Of a DNA stretch of 64,000 bases, positions 20,411 through 29,939 are shown one piece after another. This stretch comes from Prorocentrum cordatum. Its lineage: Eukaryota > Sar > Dinophyceae > Prorocentrales > Prorocentraceae. Where the stretch lies: assembly GCA_963575745.1 (NCBI GenBank), contig CAUYUJ010016145.1, forward strand, positions 77,501-141,500, given 5' to 3'. The translations under genes and the position numbers were made by a program. Position 1 is the first letter of the stretch, and each line of letters opens with the position of its first letter. The notes beneath the pieces are model-generated. The model searched no databases. It was given only the letters and a program-made list of their open reading frames with translations, and was not told the DNA's origin.

Positions 20411-20702
20411 ACCCTGCGCGCCCGCCTCACTGACCTGCACCCTGGTGCGGAGGATCGCGCCATGAACTCACTGGAGCCTCTTGGCCACGTCATCTGCTCC
20501 AAGACCTGCCGCAAGTAACTGTCGTGATGCGCGCCTCCGCAGCCCTCTTCTCGCTGGCAGCATGAGCTCGTCCTCGTCTTCGCTATCACCTCCTGCTGGA
20601 AGGCTGAGCCCTCCACCTCTGCCGGCAGCAGCCTCTGGTGGAACTTGCGCTGCTCACGTTGCCCCTTGACCAATTGTTGGTGCTGCTCCTGCAGGGCGTG
20701 GA

Positions 20703-21572
20703 TCAGGTGCCACGGGTGCGGCTGGTTCCTGAGCTTCGAGCGTCGGTGGTTTCGGCTTCTGACTGGTATGAACTGTATCGGGTAGTGATTTCACTCTCCG
20801 CGAGCTTGACGCCGAGCTCTGGTGGTAAAGCCCGCTGTGGTGTCTGAATCCTGGACGATATGAGCGCTGTGAACGCTTCCGCCAGTGCCCCCTTGTTTGT
20901 GATTGCTGTCGCCGCCGCATGCGTGACCTCATGCAGGTGCGCACCTAACCTCTGAACATCCTCCATGAACCCGCGATGCTCACTGATTGCCTTGACCTGC
21001 TTGGCTGCAAGCTGCTCGAACTGCTGGCTGTCGCTGTCGATCTGGGTCTTTGGGGTCGCCATCTTCCTCTTCTGCCGAGCGAGCTGGTCCTTGATCGATT
21101 GGGCCTGCTGATTTGGGGATCTGTCCGCAAACGCGATGTGCTTGGCCAATTTGAGGGCTTCAATCGCATCCGTGCACTGCTTTTCCTGGTCGCCCATCCG
21201 CTGCTTCCAGAACGCGGCTTGTGCCCGAGCCCGCTCGATTGGTGACGGCTGCTGTTCTGCATCTGGTGGTTGGGCCGGACCTGCTGCATCACCTGCTGCC
21301 TTGCCATTGGGAGCTCTCGAACTGGCGCATCGCCAGCGCCCTCGTCCGTGTTCTTCATAAGATTGCACATGCTCTGCACCCCAGGATACTGCACGGTCAT
21401 TGCGTCCACCTCGTCCTCCTCCTTTGACGGCTGGGGGAGTGCCGGGGGCCTTGGTTTTGTTGTCCGCCAGATTCGTGCCGCACGTTGTGCAGTGGCTGGC
21501 TCCACGATCTGCCCAAGCCCAGCCGCCGCGGCCAGACTTGAGGCACACTGCGCACGTCCGTGCCACCATCAA
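20703..21572 (-). pseudogene. LINE N-terminal protein: zinc finger plus coiled coil
   Basis: A 289-codon intact frame. Residues about 8-36 hold CAVC ... CTTC, a four-cysteine zinc-binding motif with Trp residues between. The rest is charged and helical (EALKLAKHIAFADRSPNQQA, RQKRKMATPKTQIDSDSQQF), a coiled coil as in LINE ORF1-like regions that bind RNA. It starts 184 nt after the spliced-leader relic. It ends before the endonuclease region, from which it is separated by frame breaks. Long and uninterrupted compared with the rest of the element. Confidence 0.6.
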
Positions 21573-21755
21573 GCCGCAGCTGTCGTGAACACTGTCTGGA
21601 CAGGGTGCGAGGTAGCCCCTTGGGCGCGGGATGCCTGTGGGCTTCCACAGCGTGGCCTCGGCCGTGATGCTGGCCGAGGTGGTGGGCCTGTGGAAGGGGC
21701 TGGCCTTCCGCCTCGGCCTCGGACCTCTGGAGCCGGGGCCGGGGATAAGCTCCGT

Positions 21756-21777
21756 CTTGAGCCAAAACGGCTACGGA
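21756..21777 (-). other. Relict dinoflagellate spliced leader (LINE 5' end)
   Basis: On the minus strand this is the 22-nt leader with one transition (20 of the 21 fixed positions). It is at the 5' side of the LINE N-terminal frame, which shows that the LINE transcript was trans-spliced before being copied into DNA. Confidence 0.9.
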
Positions 21778-21850
21778 AGAGGGGTAGGGGAGGAGGGGGA
21801 GGAGGAGGGGTAGGGGAGGAGGGGGAGGAGGAGGAGGAGGAGGTGGAGGA

Positions 21851-21884
<34 letters not shown>

Positions 21885-22095
21885 GAGGAGGAGGAGGAGG
21901 AGGAGGAGGAGGAGGAGGAGGAAAAAGGAAAAAGAGGGGGCGGGGGACGGAGAGAAGGAGGAAGAGAAGGAAGGGGAGACGGGGTAACGGGAGGGGGAGA
22001 TGGAGGAGGACGAGGAGGAGGAGGAGGAGGAGGAGGAGGAGGAGGAGGACGCGGAGGAGGAGGAGGAGGAGGAGGAGGAGCAGGAGCAGGAGCAG
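21778..22095. repeat. Long (GGA)n tract
   Basis: About 300 bp of plus-strand purine, mainly GGA/GAG triplets with a few AAAAGG and GACGGGG interruptions. It borders the LINE 5' end. Confidence 0.95.
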
Positions 22096-22213
22096 GAGCA
22101 GAGTGATGGGAGAGCGAGAAGGCGAGGGAGCAGGAGGAGGTGGAGCTGAGAACGCGGCGGCGGTGGGGACCGAGGCTCGAGCACGAAGAGTTCCACGACG
22201 TCTCTTCAGGAGG
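22096..22213. other. Spacer
   Basis: GC-rich DNA without a recognised feature. Confidence 0.4.
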
Positions 22214-22375
22214 GGGAAAAAACACACGGACACCATGAATCGTCGATTCCCCAGAAGACATGGGAAACTGTGGGAAGTGGGGGGGGGGGAGACAAAAACC
22301 CAGGAAAAATAGGGGGAAACATGGGGCATGCTGTTATATCTGTGTGTACTTATCTGTGCGCCCCCAGGGCCCCTT
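22214..22375 (+). repeat. DR-3 dispersed repeat, copy 1
   Basis: Contains GGGAAAAAACACACGGACAC, ATCGTCGATTCCCC, GACAAAAACCCAGGAAAAAT and CTGTGTGTACTTATCTGTG. It aligns through its length with 37664-37825 and in inverse with 15535-15625. Confidence 0.85.
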
Positions 22376-22474
22376 CAGCTCTGGCGCTCCTGTGGACCCT
22401 CGGGGGCCGTCGCCTGGCATGGCCGGGGGCCTCCGAGACTCCTGGAGGCCCTGGAGCGCGGACGCCCTGCCCCG

Positions 22475-22690
22475 CCATGCCTCTCCTCCCCCTCCTCCCC
22501 CTGCTCCCCCTCCTCCCCCTCCCCCCCCCTCCTCCCCCTCCCCCCCTCCTCCTCCTCCTCCTCTCCCTCCTCCTCCTCCTCCTCCTCCTCCTCCTCCTCC
22601 TCCTCCTCTCCTCCCCCCTCCTCCTCCTCCTCCTCCTCTCCTCCTCCCTCCTCCTCCTCCTCCCCCTCCTCCCCGCCCCCCTGCACCGCC
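22475..22690. repeat. (CTC)n polypyrimidine tract
   Basis: CTCCTC triplets with CCCCC blocks. Pro-, Leu- and Ser-rich frames through it (up to 399 codons) are artefacts of the triplet repeat. Confidence 0.95.
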
Positions 22691-23118
22691 CTGCCTCTCT
22701 GGAGCCCCCGCCCTGCGCCTGCGCGCCCCGCCCGCGCGCCCGCCAGCCCTTCGACGGCAGCCAGCTGCCGGCGTCTCAGGATTTCCCCCCCCCTCGGGGC
22801 TCGTTTCGATTCCTTCGATTCGATCCGATTCGATCGAGATGGATTCCGGCTCCGGTTCGATTCGACGTTGGGTTCCGATTTGGGTTCGACTTCTCAGTGA
22901 GGCATCACTGCTCTGCCGATTTCCGCCGACTCGACTCCTCCCGACTTGGCTGCCGATCTCCGCCGATCCGATTAAATTTCGATCGCCGCTTCGACTTCTC
23001 GGTTCGATGCTGGGCTCTCTCCTGCCCCCTCCGCCCGCGAGCGGCGGGATCCGGCGTCACCCTTCGCGGCACCATCTTCCCGTGCAGCCAGCGGCTCGTT
23101 TCTCACCAGCACAGTCAA
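22691..23118 (+). repeat. GATTCG/GATTCC repeats in GC-rich DNA
   Basis: From about 22800 to 23000 degenerate hexamers such as TTCGATTCGATCCGATTCG dominate. The same family is at 28450-28720. The surrounding sequence has no recognisable gene. Confidence 0.7.
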
Positions 23119-23262
23119 GACGCTGAAATAAGGAACAGTTTGGGTTCGGAAGGGGCTCGATGTTCCTTAGGTTCCTCCAGTGCTGTCCCTCTCGCCCTCC
23201 TGGGGCACGGAGGCGCTTTTAGGGCCAAAAAGGGGCTTCGTTCCTTATTTAGCGTTCCTTCT
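23119..23262. repeat. Inverted repeat, possible small foldback element
   Basis: The left end CGCTGAAATAAGGAAC pairs with the right end GTTCCTTATTTAGCG. They are about 110 bp apart, and a second diverged right arm (TTCCTTCTTTCAGCG) follows directly. No clear target duplication. Confidence 0.45.
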
Positions 23263-24094
23263 TTCAGCGGCCCGACTGTACACGCCTCTGCAAGCCGGCT
23301 TCGGGCCCCCAGGCTGCCCCAGAAGTTGCTCCGGACGAAAAAGGTGGCCCGAGGAGGAGGGGTCGAGAGCTCCAGGGAGGTTCACGTCTCGACAGAGATT
23401 ATGCGGCGCGGAGATCCCCAGATGTACATCAACGTTCTAGTGCGTCCTTTTCCGAGCGAATCGGTATAAGTGAGTCTGACTGTGAGCGAGTCTGGGTACG
23501 AGTGGTTGCTTGTGGCTGATCCTCCGTATGAGTGCCTGGACGTGAACAGGCCAGGATGAGATGTGCTCGAGCATGTGCGGCTGCGCGTCTGGGCGGGCTT
23601 GCACGTGAATGGATCGGAGTATCAGTCGTTGGGAGATCCTGCAACCTGAGCGCATGCGAGGCCCGCCGTCGCTTCCACAGCCACGAGCTTGCTGTAGCTG
23701 TGGGCCAGAGCGTCACCACTCCGCGGGACCCCTCGGGAGCACGAAGAGGGGGCCGCGACTGCACCTGGCAGAGCCCGGGGAGGGCGAGACCGAGCCCCAT
23801 CTGCACGTGCCACCACTCCTCGGGGCGCCCCCTGGGGCGCCGGGAGACTGGCAAGAGCCCTGCGGCCGGTGGCACTCCTGGCGCGCGCGCTTCCCTGCTT
23901 AGCTGGACCCCCCAGAGGCACCGTAAAGTGGCGACGGTGGCACCCAGGGGGGAGCGGGAGAAGGGAGGAAGCGAGAGAGAGAGTAGAAGAATCGATCAGG
24001 GCAGCAGTAGCAGCAGAAGCCAGAGGAGCAGGAGCTGCAGGGGAAGGCGGGGGAGGAGACGAGGAGGAAGGCAACGACGAGAAGCTCGAAGCGG
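23263..24094. other. Unassigned GC-rich DNA
   Basis: No credible gene. Several frames of 100-200 codons are Arg/Ala/Pro-rich with no domain. A short AGCAGCAGTAGCAG tract lies at 24000-24030. Confidence 0.4.
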
Positions 24095-24210
24095 ATCCGG
24101 AAGTGCGGCCCGCGCTGGGACCAGAGCGCAAACGGGAGCGACGGGGGCAAAGCGCTGATCACTGGAGTGCGGCCGACGCTGCAGCGGGAGCACGGTTTTG
24201 GAACCGAAGA
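24095..24210 (+). repeat. DR-1 module M6-like unit
   Basis: GTGCGGCCCGCGCTGGGACC and GACGCTGCAGCGGGAGCACG match the M6 units at 8996 and 9595, far from any complete DR-1 copy. Confidence 0.65.
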
Positions 24211-24889
24211 CGGTCGTGTGGTTGCAAAAGCAACCAGTGGCGAGAAACGTGCCGCATCCTGTGCGCGCGTGCACAGTCAGATGCTGGAGCGTGACGCCCC
24301 CACACACAACACAGCATCAGGGAGCAGGGTATTAAAGGGCAGCGCGCATGCTGCTTGACTGTGGGGGGAGGAGGCGGGCGTGGAGAGCAGAGGAGAGGGG
24401 AGCGGCACATGGAAAGGAGATGCCTGACCACGAGGAGGGCTGGGAGAAGGTCAGGCACGGCACAGAGCGCTCCTCCGCCCCACCCGGACCTCAGACGCCG
24501 CACAGATTTCGTCCTGACGTGGACACCCCACGGCCGCCGGACCCCATCCTCGGGACCCGTGCGTCGCCGCGGACGGTCTCCTGCGCCCGAAGGCGGCCCT
24601 CCGGAGCTCGGCGTGACGGGACTCGAGGAGCGAAGACTAGCATGAGAGTATGACCTTTTCGGAGGCCCGCGCTGATTGCTTAGATCGGCGATGGGCCCCA
24701 TTCCCTGGCGCGCGGAGCGAGCCAGCGGCGGTGCCAGAGGCGCCGCCATGGGCTTCCAGCGCTCCGAGAATCCGCGCGGGCCTCCGAAAGTTCATCTTTA
24801 TGCCATTGCTGGAGCGGCCGTGACGGCCGGGTCCGCCGACCCTGAATGGGGGATCAGGAGGGAGGGGCCCCAGGAAGGCCGTGGATTAT
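24211..24889. other. Unassigned DNA
   Basis: No gene or clear repeat seen. Confidence 0.4.
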
Positions 24890-25520
24890 TTGAGGTTTGT
24901 TGGGGTCTCTTGGGAGGCCTCTCGGGGGCTTCTCGGAAACATAGCTTAAGACTCTTGGGGTCTCCTGGGGGGATGATTGCGGTCCCAGAGGGTGTGAATG
25001 AATCTAGTGACCCTGGGCCCAGCTTGTCACCATGCCTGCCTGGGTTGTATATCAGAAGCCTCTTGGATGTATCTCTGGATCTCCTGGGTGGCCTCTCGGG
25101 GAGGCAGATTTGAAGCCTCTGAGGGGCCTCTTGAGGTTTCTTTTGGGCCTCTTGGGGGTCTCTTGGGCCCTCCTGGGTGCCTCTTGGACGCCTGCTGGCG
25201 GTCTCGGGGGTCGTCTAGGGACGGATGGCTCTAAATTCGGGTTCCCCTTCTTGAGCCCCCCTTGGGGACGTCTTGGGGCTCTCTTGGGCCGTCTTGGGAG
25301 CCTGCAGTCTTGCGGCTCTCTTGGGCGATTTTGGAGCCCTCGTGGGGGCCTCTTGGCGCGTCGGAAGCCCCAAAAAAGCGAAAATGCTTAGATCCTGCTG
25401 AAACCTAGCTGGAACAGGGATGTTTGCCTCTTGGGGCTCTCTTGCGGGCGCTCTTGGGGCCCTCTTGCGGCGTCTCTTTTTGTTGGTGGGCCGTCTTGGA
25501 GTGCTCTTTGGCAATTTGAG
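24890..25520 (+). repeat. CTCTTGGGG minisatellite
   Basis: Degenerate units such as GGCCTCTTGGGGGTCTCTTGG, about 10-12 bp each. The complementary form (GGCCCAAGAGGCCCC) is at 54425-56550, and a short stretch occurs at 29430-29790. Confidence 0.85.
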
Positions 25521-26005
25521 ACCCCCCTGAATGGGCGAAATAAGTCCGAACCTGCCCGAAGGCGACCCGAAGAGGAAAGGAGGTGGCATTCTGACCCTTC
25601 ACCCCCGCCCGCGACGAGCCCCCCCGGGACCCCTCCTCCCCCCGGGGTCAAAGGGAAGGGACGTCTTTTCGACTCGAGTGCGACCTCGATTGCGACCTGG
25701 CTCGAGTCGACGAGAGAACCAGAGAGGGTCCCCAGGCGGATGTCCGAGAATGGGAGCGCGCATCCAAGGAAAGCGAGAGATCGTGTCACAGGACCACTCC
25801 GGGACGCTTGTCACGGAACTTCCTTTCACACACGCCGACAAGATCGACGGACCTTCAGATCTGACGTTGCCAACAAAGTACGACATCGCAAAAATCACCG
25901 CCGGAGCCGCGGAGCCCCATGTCCCCGCGTTTTTGTTTCCGAGCTGGACGGGTCTGTGAGGGTCCCGGGGCCCAGAACTGGGCAAAAACGCTGGCTGTGA
26001 ATGAA
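25521..26005. other. Unassigned DNA
   Basis: No gene recognised. Overlapping frames of about 130-190 codons on both strands carry no domain. Confidence 0.4.
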
Positions 26006-26246
26006 CTGTGCCGCGAGGATATCCGGGGATCTGAGTGACCTTTCGCCGGAGTGACCTTTCGCCGGAGTGACCTTTGGTGCGGGCACAGATGGGCCCCCAG
26101 ATGGCTGAACGCGAAGCGGTGACAGCGGTTAGCGCGCCTGAATTTGGCCTCCCCGTGGCCCCCCAAAGCCACGCACCAAAGGTCGCTCTTACCCAGGGTC
26201 ACTCCTACGTGTAGCCGATCACTGTACCGCGAGGATCTCAGGGGAT
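26006..26246. mobile_element. Foldback element flanked by direct repeats
   Basis: Inverted arms at 26049-26081 and 26172-26204 match at about 26 of 33 positions, with 13 in a row (GACCTTTGGTGCG). Near-identical 25-bp direct repeats flank it at 26006-26030 and 26222-26246 (CCGCGAGGAT.TC.GGGGAT). A 17-bp tandem repeat (GAGTGACCTTTCGCCG) extends the left arm. No coding capacity. The long flanking repeat could be a target duplication or part of the element. Confidence 0.55.
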
Positions 26247-26664
26247 GTTGCTGCCCGAGAGGCACGGCGCCCGCGTCGACCTCCCCTCTGCGACCGCTCA
26301 GCGGTCCGGGCCCCGCATCGGGCACAGCACGGCCCGCGCGCTGCGCGCGCGTGCGCGCGCACCGCCCGTGCTCGGCTGGGGCGCGTGCGCGCACGCCGCC
26401 CGTGCTCGGCTTGGGCGCTCGCGCGCGCACGCCGCCCGCGGTTTGCACGCGCGCGCTCCTCCTGTGGCCAGGGCGGCGTCGCGAGTCGGGCGTTGCGTCG
26501 TGGGGGGGGGCGATCAATTAGATAGGGGGGCGAATGAAGGCGCACTTTTCGTGCACTTAGGGGCCCAAAAGGGGCACGAAAAGTGCACGTTTCCCTCCCC
26601 CCCCCTTCCCACTGATTTATCGCCCTTTAAGTGAAGCCCAAGCGAGGAGTTGGATTCGGCTGGG
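26247..26664. other. CpG-dense DNA with a hairpin
   Basis: 26330-26460 is made of CGCGCG-rich repeats (CACGCCGCCCGTGCTCGGC is repeated). At 26542-26554 and 26574-26586 a perfect 13-bp inverted repeat, GCACTTTTCGTGC, encloses a 19-base loop. No gene. Confidence 0.6.
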
Positions 26665-26930
26665 GGTCTGGTGGCCCAGCATTGGTTCCAGTGAGCAGGA
26701 AGGGGAGTCGAGGTTCTGGGTTCGGGACGATTTTTTTTATTTTTTGGGGCTTCCAGGGGCCAGTTTCGGGCTTGGGGACCGTCAGAAACAAATCCAGGGT
26801 GAAGCACTGCACCAGATAGACCCCAGGAGAGGTCCAGGCATCGATTTTGAGCGGAGTTGCCCTTATCCCCCCGTCTTGACGGATTTGTTCTGGGCCCATT
26901 TAGCTCAGACTCCCTGGCCGCCTCCAAGCG
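26665..26930 (+). repeat. DR-4 dispersed repeat, copy 1
   Basis: Aligns with 52880-53142. Shared blocks: GGCCCAGCA.TGG, a CGAGGTTC block, GGG.CCGTC, AAC.AATCC.GGGTGA, GACCCC.GGAG, CGATTTTGA, and a terminal CC.ATTAGCTCA/CCAGCTCAAAC..CTGGCC. Possibly an old transcript copy. Confidence 0.7.
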
Positions 26931-26959
26931 AGGAGTCCGTGGCTGCCGCTGCGGCCGCC

Positions 26960-27187
26960 ATGGCCTCGCACCACCTGACGCCGCGGAAGCAATTCACCGA
27001 GGAGGCGCGCGCTGCTCGCCTGCGGGTGCTGCCGTTGCTCTCTGCTCCGTGCGGGCGTGAAGCGAGGTTACGTTGCGCCCGCGCGAGCTGCGTGGACGAG
27101 GACGCTGACGGAAGTGAAGAGAGCATCAGCCGCGTAAATCTCAGAAGGGACTCGAAGGAGTTCGAAGGGTTTGGGAGGGGAATTTGA
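26960..27187 (+). CDS. Short hypothetical protein (75 aa)
   Basis: An ATG in a good eukaryotic context (GCCGCCATGG) opens 75 codons starting MASHHLTPRKQF. The frame is also open upstream. Composition is basic then acidic, with no domain, signal peptide or membrane segment. The stop lies just before a GGA-rich region. No spliced-leader relic is seen upstream. It may be a fragment of a larger gene or chance. Confidence 0.2.
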   Translation: MASHHLTPRKQFTEEARAARLRVLPLLSAPCGREARLRCARASCVDEDADGSEESISRVNLRRDSKEFEGFGRGI

Positions 27188-27251
27188 GGAGGTTCGAACG
27201 GGGCTCCAAGGATGATCTCGGGGTCCTCAGAGTGAGGAAGGGGGAGCTCCC

Positions 27252-27665
27252 CTCCCCCCACCCCCCCCTCCTCCGCCTCCTCCTGCTCCTGCTCGTTGCT
27301 CTCCTCCTCCTCCTCCCGCTCGTGCTGCTCCTCCTCCGCCTCCTCGTCTGCCCTGCCCCCCCACCCTGAGCCGGCACGCTGCTCGCCCTCCCCTCGGCGA
27401 GGGGAGGGGAGGCGAGGGGGGAGCTCTGGGAGCAGAGGGAGGGCAGGGGCGTGGAGGGAAGAGGAGGAGGAGGAGGAGGAGGAGGAGGAGGAGAAGGGAG
27501 GAGGGAGGAGGGAGAAGGAGGGAGGAGGAGGAGGAGGAGGAGGAGGAGGAAGGAGGAGGAGGAGGAAGGAGGAGGATGAGGAGGAGGAGGAGGAGGAGCA
27601 GGAGAATGAGGAGAATGAGGAGGATGAGGAGAATGAGGAAGAGGAGGAAAGAGGAGAATGAGGAG
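27252..27665. repeat. TCC-rich then GGA-rich low-complexity DNA
   Basis: Pyrimidine triplets to about 27360, GC-rich spacer, then GGA/GAG/GAATGAGGA triplets from 27455. Minus-strand frames of more than 300 codons here are Ser/Pro/Leu homopolymer artefacts. Confidence 0.9.
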
Positions 27666-27917
27666 AATGCGGAAAATGAGGAAGAGGAGGATGTAGGCAT
27701 TGGGATCTGTCTGAGCCTCCAGAGACCTCCCACGTGGAGGAGGGGGGCGAAGAAGGCGCAGGAACGGGTGGGAGCGGAGGAATAGAGGGAGTGGAAGACA
27801 GGGGGAGGACAGGAAGAGGGGCGGAGGAGGAGGAGGCAGGAGCAAGGGAGCCCAACGCCGCCACGTGACCAGGCCGCGACGACGCGTGCCGCGACTATGT
27901 GCGACGACGAACATCGG
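27666..27917. other. Purine-rich spacer
   Basis: No gene seen. Confidence 0.4.
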
Positions 27918-28370
27918 GAGGAGGAGGAGGAGGAGGAGGAGGAGGAGGAGGAGGAGGAGGAGGAGGAGGGAGCGAGGACGAGGAGGAGGAGCGAGGAGGA
28001 GGGAGCGAGGAGGAGGAGGAGGAGGAGGAGCGAGGAGGAGGGAGCGCGGAGAAGGAGGAGGAGGAGGAGGAGGGAGCGAGGGAGGAGGAGGAGGGAGCGA
28101 GGAGGAGGAGGAGGAGGAGGAGGAGGAGGAGGAGGGAGGGAGCGAGGACGAGGAGGAGGAGCGAGGAGGAGGGAGCGAGGAGGAGGAGGAGGAGCGAGGA
28201 GGAGGGAGCGCGGAGAAGGAGGAGGAGGAGGAGGAGGAGGAGGAGGAGGAGGGAGCGAGGAGGAGGAGGAGGAGGAGGAGGAGGAGGAGGGAGCGAGGAG
28301 GAGGAGGAGGGAGCGAGGAGGAGGAGGAGGAGGAGGAGGAGGAGGAGGAGGAGGGAGCGAGAGAGCGAGG
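27918..28370 (+). repeat. GGA tract with GGAGCGAGGA higher-order repeats
   Basis: GGA triplets are punctuated by GAGCGAGGAGGAGG and GCGCGGAGAAGG blocks that recur in the same order (about 27970-28070 and 28140-28240). This indicates a larger repeat unit of about 170 bp built on the triplet repeat. Confidence 0.85.
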
Positions 28371-28449
28371 ACCCAAGGGCACGACGCGAGTCCGGCGAGT
28401 GCGAGGAGACGCTGGCGATCGCCGCCCCATCGGAGGCCAATCATTTTCT

Positions 28450-28720
28450 TCGGCTCCTTCCCGTTTCTTCGATTTCGATTCCGATTTCGATTCCGATTCC
28501 GATTTCGATTCCGATTCCGATTCGATTTCGATTTCGATTTCGATTCCGTTCCTCCCCTCCCCCCTCCGATTTCGATTCCGATCCGGCTTGCCGCGATCCG
28601 GTTTTTGATTCGATCCATTCGGTCTTGCCGAATTCTGCCGATTCGATGCGTCAGCCGGCGTTTGTCAAATTCTTGCCGACTCGATGGTCGGGTCGATCCG
28701 ATTCGACTTATCGATTCGAT
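28450..28720 (+). repeat. GATTTC/GATTCC hexamer repeats
   Basis: Near-regular alternation of GATTTC and GATTCC at 28460-28530, decaying to GATTCG-type repeats up to about 28720. Same family as 22800-23000. Confidence 0.9.
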
Positions 28721-29429
28721 GCCAGGGCCTCATGCTACATGTCGATGGCGTCGCCAGCGGCGAGCTGAACAGCTGCGGCTGGTGGCCGAAGCTCCGACAC
28801 CGCACCTGCCAGCGCCTGTGTTCATGTCTTGGGCACCGCACGAAGCTGCATCGCCGACGTGGCTATGATATGTTCGCGTCATCTCGACTGGAGGCGACCT
28901 TCCGCCGTTCTGCGACGTTGAACGCCGCTGGCGACCCAGAATCAGTCGATGTTGGACGAACTGACGTTTCGGAAATGGCCGATCGTTCAAGGATGAATGA
29001 TACCCGTGGTGTCAGAAACCAGCACCGAAGTCGGCACGACACAAACCTGCCGTAGGTACCTGGTAGATCAGCAGTGCACGGAACGCACCAAAGCTGCACG
29101 GGGAAGGGGGGCAAATCGTGCCGTGAGCGGCCGCGGCGCCTGAAATCTGCCACGTGGTCTGCAACGGCCTTTCTCGCTGAACGGAAGGAGCGAGTTCCAT
29201 CACGTCAGCTATCGACGACGCTTTCGACTCGTGGGCAGCCTTCTAGCCTCCCGCACGGTCCTCGCTCCCACAGCACGCAGCTCCAGAGCGAAGCGTCGTG
29301 CTACTGAGGGGGTGGGGGGGGCACTTGCGCAGCTCAGGCAGGAAATATCTAGTGGCCGCTGGCCCATCCCGTCACCGTGCGTGGGTCGTGGGCAGGGAGG
29401 TTTTCGTGGAGCCTCACGGGCCCATCGTG
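28721..29429. other. Unassigned DNA with a shared short motif
   Basis: No gene recognised. At 29015-29058 the block GTCGGCACGACACAAACCTG followed by CCGTA resembles GTCGTCACGACACGAAC.TG at 41070 and 41290, suggesting a small dispersed repeat. Confidence 0.4.
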
Positions 29430-29786
29430 AGGCCTTGGAAAACTCTCTGGGGCCTCTTAGGCTATTCTGCGGGGGCCTCGGGGGCATCCTGGGGCCCCGC
29501 TGGCTGTGTCGGGGGCCAACTTGGGACGGAGGGCTCCACATTCAAGTTCAGGTACATCATCTCTGGCCGCTCTGAAGAGCTTAGGAGCGTTTTGGGAGCT
29601 CTTGGGGTCCTCGGAGGCTCTCTTGGAGGCCTCGAACGCTGTCGTCGGGGGATGTTCGGAACCGTGCGTGCCGCCTTGAACGCTCAGAAGACCAAATAGC
29701 CGAGCGAAAGATGATCCTCGAATCAACGTATGGCTTTAAATGACTTCGGCCCCGTGGGCCAGCTTCCAGGGCCTCGAAGACGGCCC
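29430..29786 (+). repeat. CTCTTGGGG-type minisatellite
   Basis: Degenerate GGGGCCTCTTAGG/GGAGCTCTTGGGGTCC units at 29430-29660, then GC-rich DNA with related GGCCC blocks up to the target duplication. Confidence 0.6.
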
Positions 29787-29807
29787 AAGAGGCCCCCACG
29801 AGAGCCC
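29787..29807 (+). other. 5' target-site duplication of the retrogene
   Basis: 21 bp (AAGAGGCC ... GAGAGCCC) identical to 31487-31507. It ends one base before the spliced leader begins, so it marks the left border of a retroposed mRNA copy. Confidence 0.9.
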
Positions 29808-29829
29808 TCCGTAGCCATTTTGGCTCAAG
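29808..29829 (+). other. Perfect dinoflagellate spliced leader at retrogene 5' end
   Basis: All 22 positions match the known leader (variable first base is T here). A possible second, decayed leader piece follows (29830-29844, about 9 of 15 positions, weak). Lies 110 nt before the start codon. Confidence 0.97.
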
Positions 29830-29939
29830 CTTTTTCGCCTCAGCCACTCTGTGGCGCTCCAGTGATCGCGTCGCCTCGGCACACGCGTGCCTGCTTCCGC
29901 TGCAGACCAGAGCTCACACCTCATCACCGTCTCGCCCGG

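Larger units (their letters stand above)
17000..21777 (-). mobile_element. Near full-length decayed LINE with spliced-leader 5' end
   Basis: Minus-strand order: spliced-leader relic (21777-21756), N-terminal zinc-finger/coiled-coil frame (21572-20703), endonuclease (about 20400-19500), RT remnants (about 18900-17900), a C-terminal Cys/His region, then RNase H (about 17700-17280). This is a LINE of the endonuclease-RT-RNase H type. Multiple frameshifts and stops show it is dead. A TA/CATA microsatellite (19108-19186) and a GACTCC repeat (18190-18470) interrupt it. Much of the RT palm is not recognisable. On its 5' side it abuts a tract that reads (TCC)n in the element's own direction. The 3' end is placed only approximately. 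Confidence 0.8.

Noticed and set aside
20481-21360. Plus-strand frames opposite the LINE N-terminal protein
   Set aside because: Shadows of the minus-strand LINE frames, which carry recognisable zinc-finger and endonuclease motifs.
27141-28618. Minus-strand frames of 319-463 codons rich in Ser, Pro and Leu
   Set aside because: They are translations of the GGA/TCC triplet tracts; every frame stays open because the triplet lacks stop codons. No domain or unique sequence.
29730-29939. Glycosyltransferase-like frame extended upstream to 29730
   Set aside because: It would cross both the target duplication and the spliced leader; the mRNA starts at 29808.
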